NCBI GenBank assembly: GCA_014529385.2
Contig: CM043952.1
Location: 62,080,119-62,139,118, forward strand
Length of the DNA stretch: 59,000 nt
Direction: 5' to 3'
From: Adiantum capillus-veneris
Lineage: Eukaryota; Streptophyta; Polypodiopsida; Polypodiales; Pteridaceae
Position numbers and translations under genes: made by a program. Positions 37,705 through 49,239 of this stretch are shown here, piece by piece. Numbering within the stretch: position 1 is the stretch's first letter; each line of letters begins with the position of its first letter. The notes beneath the pieces are model-generated. The model was not told the DNA's origin, made no database searches, and saw only the letters and a list, made by a program, of their open reading frames with translations.

Positions 37705-40603
37705 AAATACAATCGCTCAAGTCGAAGTCTGGCTCAAGAAGCACAAACCAGTGTTTGATTTGAACCTTGAAATTGGAAGGAAGTGCTCAATACGGCACTT
37801 TCCTACTGCTAATCTTGTGACATTGGGGGTGTGCAAGCCGATGGAAAGCTCCAAATTTTACAGTCCTAGTACAGAGCAAGTTCTGTATTACAGCAGAAGA
37901 GTTCAATGATGTTCATGGCCTCTCCCTAGCTAGTGCCAACCCCAAACTAGTGAGGTGGGATCAGATGTGTGATGTGGAGTGGTTCAGTGTTTTCAGAGAG
38001 TCAAAGAATCGTAGTCACTATTGCATTAAATGCAGTTGTTGCGTATTGATATGTTCGACCAGGTGATGCAACTGCATTACAAGGTGTACCAGAAGCCCCC
38101 AACAAACATGGAGATCAACTCTGCATTCGCCAAGGGCTTTGTAAAAGAATTCAGCCCAACGACAATTGCAAGTAGCTCAGCCATGCAATTCAATTGGGCT
38201 GAATTCGCTGTCCAGCATTTGCAGGACCTCCGAGAGAAAGGGTACTACGAGGCCCATGTCGAAAAGTGGAGTATGCGCAATGTATGTCAAAACATCAAGG
38301 AGGCGCAAGCTGAAATGAAGGAGGATACCAAGGAGACACCCATCTCTCGCCACAGCACTCACCAGCAGGCTGAAAGCCTATCATTTTTTGGCGTTGAGAA
38401 TTTGCAGCACATAAAGGCTGCCTCTGAAATTCTCAGCAAATAGCTGCAAGATGCTAAAGAACATCTTTCCTGATAGTGAGGACACTCTTGCTGCTGACTC
38501 AACTTGTCAGCATGTAAGTGCGTGACTTTTATGCTTCTACCGTATGATTGGAATATGTGCACAACAAACCTATGTACTTACCACACTCCTCTTTTTTTTG
38601 GTGTGCATATTAATGTGGAGGTTATGGAAGCAAAAGTGAATGCATGTGAAGGTCAACTGTAGCTCCTAATGCACATGAGCAAGATGCTACAAGGCTCCTC
38701 CATTCCCATTGCCCTGTGTAATATGGCTATGGGCACTTTTATAGAAAGTATAGAAGGGGTATGCGATGGGACGATGATCAACCTGTGCAGTGGCTACACT
38801 TTGCCACTTGAAGTAAAGGGAACCAATGCCACGGTCAAGATGCCCTGTGGGCATAGCTACCACTTTCTCTATTTTGTAGATGCATGCTCCTTGTCGGCAA
38901 AATGTAGAGTTGTGACCTGCCAGCAAAGGATACCACAAGAATGGTGTTGGAAACCCACAAGGCAAAGACATCCAAGCACACCAACATCTGGTAAGATTGT
39001 ACAGGGTGTGCTAATTAGCATACCCAGTGTGTTAATTAGAATATTGAGTGTGTTAACTGGATATGCTGATTGGCATACTGGGTATGCTGATTAGCATACT
39101 AGGTAAGCTAATTAGCATACTGGATATGCTAATTAGCATACCCAGTAAGAATATTGAGTGTGTTAATTGGATATGCTAATTAGCATATCTTGTATGCTAA
39201 TTATCATACCTTGTATGCTAATTAGCATACCTTGTATGCTAATTAGCATACCTTGTATGCTAATTAGCATACCTTGTATGCTAATTAGCATACCTTGTGC
39301 TCAGTGTACAGATTAGAGTAAGTTTGGCATATTAGAATATCTAGTAAGTTAACTACCATATCCAAATGCTAACTAGCAAACTGTATATGTTGATTAGCAT
39401 ACTGGGTATGCTGATTAGCGTACTGGGTATGTTGATTAGCATACTGGGTATGCTGATTAGCATAGTGGGAATGCTCATTAGTATACTAGGTATGCTGATT
39501 CACGTACTGAGTATGCTGATTAGCATACCGGATATGCTTATTAGCATATTGGATATGCTAGATAGCATACTGGGAATACTAAATAGAATATTGGGTATGC
39601 TAATTAGCATACTGGGTATGCTAATGAGCATATTGGGACTGCTAGTAGCTAGCATACAAGGACTGTCTTTTAGCGTATAGGGTGTGCTTATTAGCATACC
39701 CACAGTGTTAATTAGAATACTGAGTGTGTTGACTACATATGCTAATTACCATATCTTGTATGCTAATTAGCATACTTGTGCTCAGTGTACAAACTAGAGT
39801 AAGTTTGTCATAATGGCAAATCTAGCAAGTAAGCTACCATCTCGAGATGCAAACTAGCATATTGGATATGCTAGTTAGCATACTCAGCAATTTGAATTAG
39901 CATACTGGGCTTGTCAGCATAAATGGACTCCAATGTATGCCAGACTGCACACATAGTCACAGCATATCAAACATTTTCTAGCATACATGACATGCTTATA
40001 TAAGTCTTAATCCACGTTTTTTGTTGCAGGCCTGTGGGAGTCCCTCCGTGATGTGGGCAGTGTGCATGACACGAAGGGCAAGGGAAAGGCTGTAATGGAG
40101 GACCTTTCGATCGAGGAGAGTGATGAGCTGGATACAGGTGAGAACCCTTTGACGGAGAAGGGTGTTGAGCTAGATGCAAGGAGTGAAGGGGTGGATGAGG
40201 GCTCCCAGCAGATGCCAAATGAAAGCATGTAAACAACGGAGGAAGGCGGTGATGTGAGCAGGAACTCAAAAGATGAAAACGAAGATGATTTTTTTATCAT
40301 GGATCCTCGTGTGCCTCGAGTGCCAGCGATGCCTGCTGCAACTGACAAAGCAGAAGCTTCTCAGCAGATAGTGGCTAGTGGCTCAGGGGAAACTTTGAAG
40401 AATGACAACATAGAAGATGAGCAAGAAGTTGGTGACAACAGCCCTCTCGAGGGTTTTTGCGTAAAGCTCAGCTAAAAAGAAAAGTTGGCCTTGAAGAGGT
40501 ACGCGAAGACATTGCAAGCAAAGCCTGTGGTTCGGACAAGGCTGAAAGCTCCAAAGGTGGAAAGAAAGCCACCCGCTCAAGAGCTTGCAAAAAATTGTGT
40601 TAA
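37705..40603 (+). pseudogene. plus-strand cargo gene with a RING-like Cys/His patch
   Basis: Likely coding pieces are about 37705-37905 (VEVWLKKHKPVFDLNLEIG), 38030-38514 (FDQVMQLHYKVYQKPPTN), 38632-38990, and 40030-40603. A good donor follows 38514 (CAT, GTAAGT). The intron 38991-40029 has donor GTAAGA and acceptor TTGTTGCAG and joins in frame, phase 1. The third piece has KMPCGHSYHFLYFVDACS, then CRVVTC and a Trp, which resembles a truncated RING-type zinc site. The last piece is acidic and then basic (KGGKKATRSRACKK). Breaks: TAG near 38659, TAA at 40230-40232 and a shift in a T run near 40455. The function is unknown; a DNA- or protein-binding accessory factor is possible. Confidence 0.5.
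38991..40029 (+). repeat. intron filled with TATGCTAATTAGCATA palindromes
   Basis: The 16-base perfect palindrome TATGCTAATTAGCATA is repeated many times. At 39170-39300 it forms a regular 20-base tandem array (about six units); elsewhere, to about 39920, it is looser and diverged. The intron borders are GTAAGA and TTGTTGCAG. It makes no protein. Reading frames there (for example 39366-39680) merely reflect the repeat. Confidence 0.85.
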
Positions 40604-40789
40604 GACTTATTGCTCCCTACCCGGTTGTGCCCTTCACTGTATATGCTAGACCATTTTGAAACCCAAATGCGTATTGTAACTGACATGCATTTTGTTTTCC
40701 AATGAAAACGTATTTTTGTGTAATATAAATCTGAGCAGCAGTTCATTGTAATAGTTCATTATAATTTTTGCGGTTTTTCTTTTTAAAAC

Positions 40790-41980
40790 TTGTTCATTTC
40801 ATATCGTGGTTTCCCTATAGAGGAAGAGAAACAGGCATTAATCGTCATGCCTGATGCAACTGCGGCCATGCAATGGCAGAAATTACGGAGATGGCGAGTC
40901 CACAAAGCCAGGCAGTTAAGGAGACAGAAAATGGATATTGAAAAACGCCTTGAACGATATTCACAGCTTGCCCGTAGTATTATTGAGCGCCTAAATTATG
41001 TGCACCCAAGTGGGCCGGTTATTTTTGCTGAATGGTATCCTCTACCAGACCTAATATGGGTGCCTAAGTGTTTATGTGATGAAAAAAGGGCTCTGGTGCT
41101 GGACCTGAACGGTCTTTTGGTGGCAGTGGTAGAGACTCGCTTTGGTGAAAAGCCCCCAGCATATGCAGATGAAATGCTGAAATATGATGTACTTGATAAG
41201 CAAGTGTTCGGTCGCAAGGACAACCATTTTTTTTTGGACTGGTGCCTGCAGTTCTTTAATGTGTTTATATGGAGCACAAGCCTCCATAGTAAAGTCATGA
41301 GTATTTTTCGTACTGTGTTTAATGAGCAGGTGCCAAAGATTACTGGGTTTTTTTCTCAAGCACACTGTACAAAGAAATCTTGGAAGATCCAGAGAAAACC
41401 TATGTTTATGAAAGACTTATCCTTGTTCTGGAAACACACTCCGGGGTACAACGCCCAAAACACACTTATAATTGATAATAGCTTCTACAAAGTGTTTCAA
41501 AACCCACCACAAACTTGGCTTGTTACTCTCAGTCTAGAGCACTAGAGTGCTGAGCAGAGGGAAAAGTTCCTTATAGAAACTTTGAAGTCCTGTCTTTTTC
41601 TTTGGCTGCAAACGGATGATCGGAAAGCATATGTTGCTGATAATGTGTTTGAGACAGGCTCAGATGATTTTTTTGATGCAGTCGTCAAACGTTTGCTTGA
41701 AATTCAAAAGAGGGATATAGAGGCAAAAAGACTGGAAGAAATTCATCGCAAACAGCGGGAAGCTGACCTAGAAGCAGAAAGAGAGAAAGAGAAGCTGGAG
41801 AGGGAAAGAAGAGAAAGTGAGCAGCATAGTGTCAACCTAGAAGAAGAGGAGGAAGCAGAGAGAAAGGAGGAAGCAAAGAGAAAGGAGGAAGCAGAGAGAA
41901 AAGAAAAGAGGCAGCAGGAAGAAGACAAACAGCGAGAAGGATATCCCGGTCACTACAAGCACCCTCCGAGGAGGCCTTAA
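40790..41980 (+). pseudogene. FCP1/NIF-type HAD phosphatase-like cargo gene
   Basis: The frame starts at the ATG at 40790 or after a possible splice acceptor (TTTCCCTATAG at about 40820). It has a basic helix (QKLRRWRVHKARQLRRQK). The HAD motif I region is LVLDLNGLLV (D105, N107); plant FCP1-like proteins commonly read DxNG here. Motif II is WSTS (S162-S164) and motif III is IDNS (D229-N230). The WKHTPGYNAQNTLIID stretch and FQNPPQTW match the FCP1-like branch. A TAG at 41543-41545 interrupts the frame, which then continues in the same frame to 41980 with a Glu/Arg/Lys coiled coil. HAD enzymes of this branch dephosphorylate proteins. The substrate is unknown. Confidence 0.72.
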
Positions 41981-42049
41981 GGGTTTTTGGGACAGTGATT
42001 GTCATTGTAAAATTGAACCCTATGTAAATAATTTGATGCTGTCAATTAA

Positions 42050-42120
42050 TGTAAATAGTTTGATAGTTAGCATGCTGACACAAGATGTAAACAGTTTGAT
42101 AGTTAGCATGCTGACCAACT
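42050..42120. repeat. spacer duplication between the convergent genes
   Basis: AGTTTGATAGTTAGCATGCTGAC occurs twice (from about 42058 and 42092) and contains the AGTTAGCATGCTGA word found in the minus-strand gene intron. It may serve the 3' ends of both genes. Confidence 0.7.
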
Positions 42121-42181
42121 TTATAATAAAACTGCATACCCTTACAACAAAGTGGTATATAGAAAATCCAATGGATACAAC

Positions 42182-45100
42182 TTAAAATCTGAAGGGTATG
42201 CTATTACAGATTGCTTCATAGCTTTCTGGAGTGATTGTGTACACCTGCCTTCTCCTTGGGACTTGCTCCATGGATATTTTGATACATCGCACTAGATGTG
42301 AAAGTAGGTGGACGATAGGCTGCTTGTGGTCTAGCTTGAAGGTGTATGCATCCAATTTCTTGTAATAAAGTCCTTGCACAACATATGAGCCTCTGTCAAT
42401 TACATTGCTCCATTCATCAATGTACCCCTTCTCCACCTTCTCCTTTTCTGCAACACACTTGACCATCCACATCTTCGGTGTTGGTTAAAGCATCTGGATT
42501 TACAGCAAATGTGTCTCCAGAACATAGAGCGCTACTCAACACATCATGATGACCTTCGTATGTGAAGTAATCATAGCCAACGACTTCCTCTGTCATCATA
42601 GCCAACGACTTCCTTCGTTTTCTCAAGTAATGGTTGCTGCAGAATCTAATAATCCCAAGCCTCCACATGAGCGCACCATCTGACCACACCGAATGTTGTT
42701 TACAAGTGACACCCTCTTGTTGTAACCAGTCACGGTGTAGCATGAAGCAATGGTACACAAACAGTGTGTCATGCACCCTATCATTTGATATGAAGAAGTG
42801 GATTGTTTTGACTACCTCCCCTGCCTTGCGGGAGTACGTTATGTGTAAAAAAATAGTCACTTGACTAGAGTGCCAATGCATTGACTGAATCTCATTTTGC
42901 TCCTTGAAGGCGTAATTTTCAGCAAAGTCAACAACTAAGACAATGAAATCATCCGGAAAGTGAAGTACACAATCCTTAAATTGTTGTCCTTGCCATCGTG
43001 CCACATAGTTATGAGTGATGAAGAGATTCAACTTGGTCTGCAAACAGTCCAAGAAACTCCCAGCACTGCATTTCTTTATGCAAAAGATGTTTTCTTTTCT
43101 TACTGTTTCCATGCCTGTTTTTTGCTTCTACATGCACAAATACTTTCACATTAATACTCTTACCTGGCTTTGCTGTTTCTAAGCAACATAATTCTAACTT
43201 CTTTACTCCACATATCTTACAGTCTCCCATCAGGCATTCCCTTCTATGGAAAATTTCATCTGCTGGCTTTGGACAGAGAACGGACTCCCACATCTGTGTG
43301 ACACCTTTGAACGTGTGATGTGAAGCCAGACAACCGCTGCTAATGTTCTTGCATGTAGCACAGATATCGCATACACAGTTGCAACATGTATCATGCAGCC
43401 CAAAATCACGAGAGCGCATGTGGTTCAATACGTCTTTCAAAAAGGTCATCTGCACATGGTATTCACAACAGCATGTGTACCTATCCTTCAGCCTCCTGCA
43501 AAAGAATGGCTTTAACATCTCAAACATCCTCGTGCCAATCTTGCAATCTGGATGTTTTTGTTTGAATCTTTGAAAGAGCTCAACCTGCAATATCCATATT
43601 TGATCAGTATGTTTACTAGGAGAAATAATCCAAACAGGACTATACGCATTGCTACTTAATACATCCACCATAGAAACAAATTGGTGTGTTAAACAGCACA
43701 TGTATGGTCCTAACATGCATGTAACTAGGTAGAACATTGTATACTAAGCATGCTAGTTAGCATGTTGAGTATGCTAACTAGAATACTAGCTGTGCTAACA
43801 AGCACAATCAGTGTGTAGTGTAGCATACGAGGCATACTCATCAGCATGCTAGTTAGCATGCTGCGTATGCTAACTAGCATGCTGAGTTAGCATACTAGCT
43901 GTGCTAACTAGCATACTTATTAGCATACTAGTTCGCATACTCATCAGCATGCTAGTTAGCATGCTGAGTATGCTAACCAGCATGCTGAGTTAGCATACTA
44001 GCTGTGCTAACTAGCATACTCATTAGCATACTAGTTAGCATACTAGTTAGCATACTCATCATCATGCTAGTTAGCATGCTGAGTATGCTAACTAGCATAC
44101 TAGCTGTGCTAACAAGCACAATCGGTGTGTAGTTTAGCATACGAGGCATACTCATCAGCATGCTAGTTAGCATGCTGAGTATGCTAGTTAGCATAGTTGA
44201 ATATGCTAACTAGCATACTAGCTGTGCTAACAAGCATACTGAGTGTGTAATTTAGCATATGAGTCATTGTTAACCACATGAATGTGTGCTAAGAAGAATA
44301 GAAGGTATGCTAACTAGCATACATATTGTGTTAACCAGCACACTTATTATGTTGAACAGCATAGGCAGTACACTACGAATGCTAACTAGCATAAATCAGC
44401 TTACCCGTTATGCTACTTAGCATTCTCAGTTGTGCTAACTAGCATACTCATGAGCATGCTAGTTAGCATGCTGAGTATGCTAGTTAGCATAGCTGAATAT
44501 GCTAACTAGCATACTAGCATAAACCAGCTTACCCGTTATTCTACTTAGCATTCTTAGCTGTGCTAACTAGCATACTCAGCATGCTAGTTAGCTAGCTGAT
44601 TATGCTTACTAACATGCTATATTGCTAGTTAGCACAGCTGAGTATGCTAACTAGCATACTAGCTGTGCTAACAAGAAAAATCAGTGTGTAGTTTAACATA
44701 TGAGTCATGGTTAACCACACAAAGTGTGCTAAGAAGAATAGAAGGTATGCTAACTAGCATACATATTGTGTTAACCAGCACACTTGTTATGTTGAATAGC
44801 ATAGCCAGCACACTAGCATAAAATGTGTTAAAGTAGCATACATATTGTGCTAACCAACGTAGTCCTCAAGATCACTGGGCATGCTAACTAGCAGAATATT
44901 TATGTTGAACACCATACCCACCATACAGGAATGCTAACTAGCATATACCATGAACCAGCTTACCCATTATGCTAGTTAGCATACTACGAAAGGTAGCTAG
45001 CATACTCATTGTGTCAAAGAACATACAGAGCATGCTAGTTAGCATAATAGGTATGCTAACTAGCATAAAGGGTGTTATAGTAGCTTACATATTGTGCTAG

Positions 45101-45848
45101 ACAACATACTTACTAGCATGCTAGAATGCATAAGTTATGGCGCGAGTATGTCATTGATCACCTGAGACTCATCCAGGAGGTGCACAGGGTGTTTTATGTA
45201 GCTTTTCCTTCCCACTCTCTTTCGACAAACATCCTTCTTGTTGGGTGAAACACGAGTATCCTCTGTCCAAAATGTGTAGACCAATTCCTTAATTTCATCT
45301 GTGATAGGGCTATGACGGTGTTTCTTGTGACATTCAGCCAATGAAAACAGTCGAGCATTGACACCAGACTTCACATGCCGTGATTTTGCTTTGAACAAGC
45401 TGCGACGGTCGACTTTTAGGACCCTGGAGAATTTGGCAATAGGCATGTTTTCCTTTGAATTTATCATCATCTGCAATGCTGCATTCTTCAAAAACAACTC
45501 CTCGTTAGAAGCTGGCTGCTTGACGATAGCTAGTGTGTTGCGGACATTGGAGACAATTGCACTCTGCACAGCAGCCTCCTCCTCTAAAGACTGATCACGG
45601 ATTTCCCAAACAAGCGGATGTTGAGCAACAAGATTCCAAATTTCACACTTCGCTTCTTTGTTGAGACCTTCAGTCCTGCTCTTGAAAGCTTTCACAATCT
45701 CGAAATAGATTTTCCTTTTCTCCTCATCGTCGACGACATGATTTCCTCGTTTAGTTGTCATTTGTCGGTTCTCCCGCTGTTTACGCTTTCTTTCTATCTC
45801 ATATTTCCTGATAATAGAAAGAGCTGGATGCTGGTAGTTGTGATTCAT
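42182..45848 (-). pseudogene. spliced DDE-type transposase-like gene
   Basis: Exon 1 (45848-45162) codes for a basic N-terminus, DRRSLFKAKSRHVKSG, and KELVYTFWTEDTRVSPNKKD, ending at DESQ. Its donor GTGATC and the acceptor ATTGCAG at 43585 join in phase 0 to exon 2 (from 43584), which starts VELFQRFKQKHPDCKIGTRM. Exon 2 has a Cys-rich block (CCCEYH, CCNCVCDICATC). After a frameshift near 43015-43030 come ITHNYVARWQGQQF, VVDFAENYAFKEQNEIQS and HSVWSDGALMW, in which the first D and the SDGA aspartate look catalytic. A second shift near 42476 precedes MWMVKCVAEKEKVEKGY and the last domain. A start at 45848 is the first ATG after an in-frame stop. Similar unnamed proteins exist in animals, protists and seedless plants, from memory. 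Confidence 0.72.
43585..45161 (-). repeat. intron filled with CTAACTAG / CTAGTTAG palindromic words
   Basis: From about 43745 to 45125 the words GCTAACTAGCAT and its complement ATGCTAGTTAGC recur roughly a dozen or more times each, with GCATACTCATCAGCATGCT style spacers. The repeats are irregular but clearly related to the TATGCTAATTAGCATA array in the other intron and to the terminal repeat. The intron is 1577 bases, GT-AG, phase 0. Confidence 0.85.
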
Positions 45849-45961
45849 TTCTTGTAATGGCTCCCTTCTGCCTCCATTTCTAGTGGCAATAATGTTGTCT
45901 ACTGGTTTTCCATATCTACAAGTCTGCTAAGCTGTGACAACTCAACTTCGAGGCAAGAAGC

Positions 45962-46213
<252 letters not shown>

Positions 46214-46376
46214 CAGAGGCCACACCCCACGTCGAAGTCGTAGCTGAAAACAGAGGCCACCCCATATAGGAGGGAACAAATAATATATCTTATGGTTATT
46301 AAAATTTCAAACTTCACTTGCTCTTTGGTTTTGAATAGATGCTAACAAGCACCTCTTACTAGCATTGTCCGGGACA

Positions 46377-46403
46377 CCAAAAAGCATGACAAGTTAACAT
46401 GCT
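46377..46403 (-). repeat. right terminal inverted repeat
   Basis: Read on the minus strand it begins AGCATGTTAACTTGTCATG. TATA follows on the plus side at 46404-46407, so the exact boundary and duplicate (TA) could be shifted by two bases. Confidence 0.8.
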
Positions 46404-46520
46404 TATACTCAGATACAAAAAGGCTCTACATGCACTTAAAGACCACCTCGCCAGCCGTCAACCCGAAGACTGTTTCAGCCCATAAAGCTGTGTCAAGGGA
46501 CAACACAGGCAAGGAGGGGG
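46404..46520 (+). pseudogene. last part of the extra retroelement ORF and polypurine tract
   Basis: Directly right of the transposon an open frame (from TACTCAGAT) runs to a TAG near 46526. It ends in a purine tract GGCAAGGAGGGGGAA (46508-46522) that suits a gypsy polypurine tract. It probably belongs to the retroelement left of the transposon, but the exact join is ambiguous by two bases. Confidence 0.4.
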
Positions 46521-47460
46521 AATATTAGCAGCAAGCTAGCTTAGATAGCATTTTTTGGAGCTTTATTGTAAAAACACTTATTAATTTGATAAATCGAGAA
46601 TATTGTAACTCTTATTTTCCGGATAAACTTTGTAATTGATGAGATGGGGCTACAAGCTTCCAGATTGTATCAATCTGTCATTACCCATCTTTAGTTAGAG
46701 CTCCTAGATTATTAGTTTTGACCACCAAAAACCTTGCGGCTAAGGTATAAAAGCCAATTTTTGTAAGTTATTTTGAAGTTTTGGATAATGAAATACACAG
46801 TGTGAGCTAATGGCGCTCACTTCTCCTTCTCGTGCTTCCTACTCCCTCCCCGGTTGTCACATTGCAGTCGTGTTTGTTGCATTGCAACAAACATTGCAGT
46901 CGTGTTTGTCACATTGCAGTCGTGTTTGTTGCATTGCAGTCGTGTTTGTTGCATTGCAACCGCAGGTAAGAGCTCTACGCATTGACGTAAGCATTTCATA
47001 GTATTTCGTAGTTGTTGGCGTCGCCGACCCGCGGCCTAATTTCATCATAAGTAGGAATTTACACTTCAAAATCAAAAACTAAGAATAGGCGGGGTATTGG
47101 GGTATCATTGCTAAGCATTTAGATGCATTCTGGGTCGAAAACGACTAGGTCAGAAATCCACTGTTGTTAATAATCGTGATTTTTTCACTTGACCTAAAGT
47201 GGGATTAGAGACCATAAGAATGTGTACTTAGGTCTTATAAACTTGTCCTAGAAGTTTCATTACGTTTGGATTTCATTTGATGCTGTAACGGATGTGATTT
47301 GTTTGTCGATGAGCGATTGGCTTTTGGTGATTTCAGTCACCTGAGTGTAGCTTGAGTTAGATACGAGTTGTTTGTTGTTTTTTGAGAGATTGACAACCTC
47401 TTGTAGCCTATATGCACTAGTCGAGTCAGCTTCGTCCCATGGAGTGACAATTTAATCGCG
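46521..47460 (+). repeat. probable gypsy 3' LTR
   Basis: It follows a purine tract, has GTATAAAAGCC (near 46745) as a core promoter and ATAATGAAATACACAGTG, then a short tandem repeat. Towards the end is GAGATTGACAACCTC (47389-47403), which is also found near the end of the LTR at 52396. The start reads AATATTAGCAGC rather than TG, so the first bases may be mutated. The 5' partner was not found. Confidence 0.5.
46857..46968 (+). repeat. 20-21 bp tandem repeat in the LTR
   Basis: ACATTGCAGTCGTGTTTGT or TGCATTGCAGTCGTGTTTGT is repeated about five times, with small length changes. Confidence 0.9.
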
Positions 47461-47469
47461 GTTCTCGCT

Positions 47470-48350
47470 AAATCTGCAATAAGATAGGAGTGAGGTTAGA
47501 CACCCGTCCCACATCTTTTTGTTTGAAAGCGTAGATATGTGACACCATGTTGTGCTTGATTCCCCTTTTCAAAAAATCCTCTGTGAATTATTACAAGAAT
47601 TGTGCTATGTTTGGAAAATCATCTATGTCTAGTGGTTGGAACCACGTCAAAGCCGTCCCTGCTAATGTCAACCCAAATCCCTTATACTCAGTATGGAAAT
47701 CCGCAATCTATTCAAGTCTCAAAACTTGTTTGAGAAGAGACATGAGCATATGGATCCCCTAACCCATTTTAATTTGTCTTGACACATTGGGCTACTTGAT
47801 ATGGTCTTAGTTGTTGTGGTCCAATCACCAATCTAGCCAATTCATGGTCTCTTGGAAAGACATCTCTCCCTCTCTCTTCTTGTCTTGGAGAAAATCCTGG
47901 TGGACTCCTCTGTGATGTGTGATCTGGCATCATTTTTGGCTCAAAGTAAGTAGAGATTGGAGTACCCTTGTATGTATATCATTCTAGGTCAATTGGATTG
48001 ACAAGTTTGTACTCTCATTCATACTTATCTACAATCAAACTTGCACTTCATGGGTGGGCATCTATAGATGTGAAGGCATAGAGATTATTATGGTCGATCA
48101 ATTCTCTTGCATTGTGTTCTACACACTTGTAGAAGGTATATGGATCTCCATTTGTGAACCTATACAATCCCTCATGAGTGTATCCATTGGAACTCTCATG
48201 GATTCATTGGTTTTGACGAATCTCACATTTGGTTTGTTGATCAGAGGATGCCTCTCCTCTAGGTCTTCATGGATTCTCACTCTCAAAGGTATTGGCAATG
48301 TCTCTTGCAATTTGCATGTCTCTTAGTGGAGTAGAAAACCCTGGTGGTGG
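47470..48350 (-). pseudogene. minus-strand gypsy gag fragment
   Basis: Minus-strand frames read GDPYAHVSS, then DFHTEYKGFGLTLAGTALTWF and RGIKHNMVS, matching the capsid region at 23200-23420 (GDPYNHLAS, FHTQFEGFGMTLKGKSLTCF, TGIKHNIVA). Upstream on the minus strand, PDHTSQRSPPGFSPRQEE, RHPLINKPNVRFVKTNES and MRDCIGSQMEIHIPS are probably the pre-capsid part. Stops and shifts break it. It is a different, related element in the opposite direction. Confidence 0.75.
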
Positions 48351-48784
48351 ATGATTTTTCATGGTTAAGGCTCACTCAAAACTCTCAAGACAGTCTCTCA
48401 CAAGCCCACTTTGGATGAGTGCACTTATCCGTTTTTGCCCTTGGTCAGGTCTCTCAAAAGTCAGGTCTTTGTCACCGTTTGGTCTCTGGAAACTCATTTT
48501 GATTACCATAAAAGTTTGTATTTAGGAAACCTAAAAACCAGGTCTAGGTGTGTCCTATTGCTCGCAAGCTTTCCTATCTATACCTAGCTCAATTTAAAGT
48601 TGTCTATCAAAAGTTAGAGCAATTTTGGTGAGCTGCACTTGAAACAACACTCAAATAGTCTCAGGACCAGGACACAAGAACTTTGGCTTGTATCTTAGTC
48701 TCCAAAGATATTTCTAGCTCAAACTTGAGATTTGAGACGTACTCAAGTATATCTACAAGCTCATCAAGTTAGATACCCCCACAT
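48350..48784. other. no gene seen
   Basis: AT-rich, with repeated CTCTCAA and CAAGTCTCTC words. I see no ORF of note. Confidence 0.45.
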
Positions 48785-49234
48785 TAGGAAGAGAATGGAG
48801 TCTAGGAGGGCCTCTTTATTTGGCAATTTAAGGGAGTCAAATCTTTAGTATTAAGAAAGCAATCAAATGACAATGCAAACAGGTAAAACGGCTAGTTTCT
48901 TTGAATTCAAATTTTCCCCCTAAAATAAAATTTAAAACCTAGTGGGCAAAGTATATCATGTAACATATCTATGGAAAGAGCTCGGCGTGTAGATTCTAGA
49001 CCTATAATCTCCGCTCACATAGAAGATCATATGTAGGAGTTATGGAAGGCCAAAAATTATAAATTCCTCCTTTCCCTTTTCGTGGGGAAAAGTGCATTCT
49101 TTGACCACTATTACACCTCTCTTACACACCCACCATTCTTGCACACATGCATGTATCTATTCGTCCAAATGTTAATCACCTCCATAATCTCATGGCAAAT
49201 AAAGAGGCCCTCCTAGAACCCATCCTCTTCCTTA
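48785..49234. mobile_element. 450-bp fold-back element with 41-bp inverted ends
   Basis: The left end TAGGAAGAG, then TCTAGGAGGGCCTCTTTATT and TGGCA, is matched in reverse complement by TGGCA, AATAAAGAGGCCCTCCTAGA and CTCTTCCTTA (49193-49234) with few differences. The first 290 bases match 56613-56900 in the same orientation. No ORF. It is a non-autonomous DNA element or fold-back. Confidence 0.6.
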
Positions 49235-49239
49235 TGACT

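Noticed and set aside
39170-39300. Regular 20-bp repeats that look like a CRISPR array at first sight
   Set aside because: Units are directly adjacent with no unique spacers, the repeat is a perfect palindrome, and the region lies in a plant intron.
42572-42613. 24-bp direct repeat CATAGCCAACGACTTCCT inside the transposase-like gene
   Set aside because: A small in-frame duplication of the kind expected in a decaying gene, so not a separate feature.
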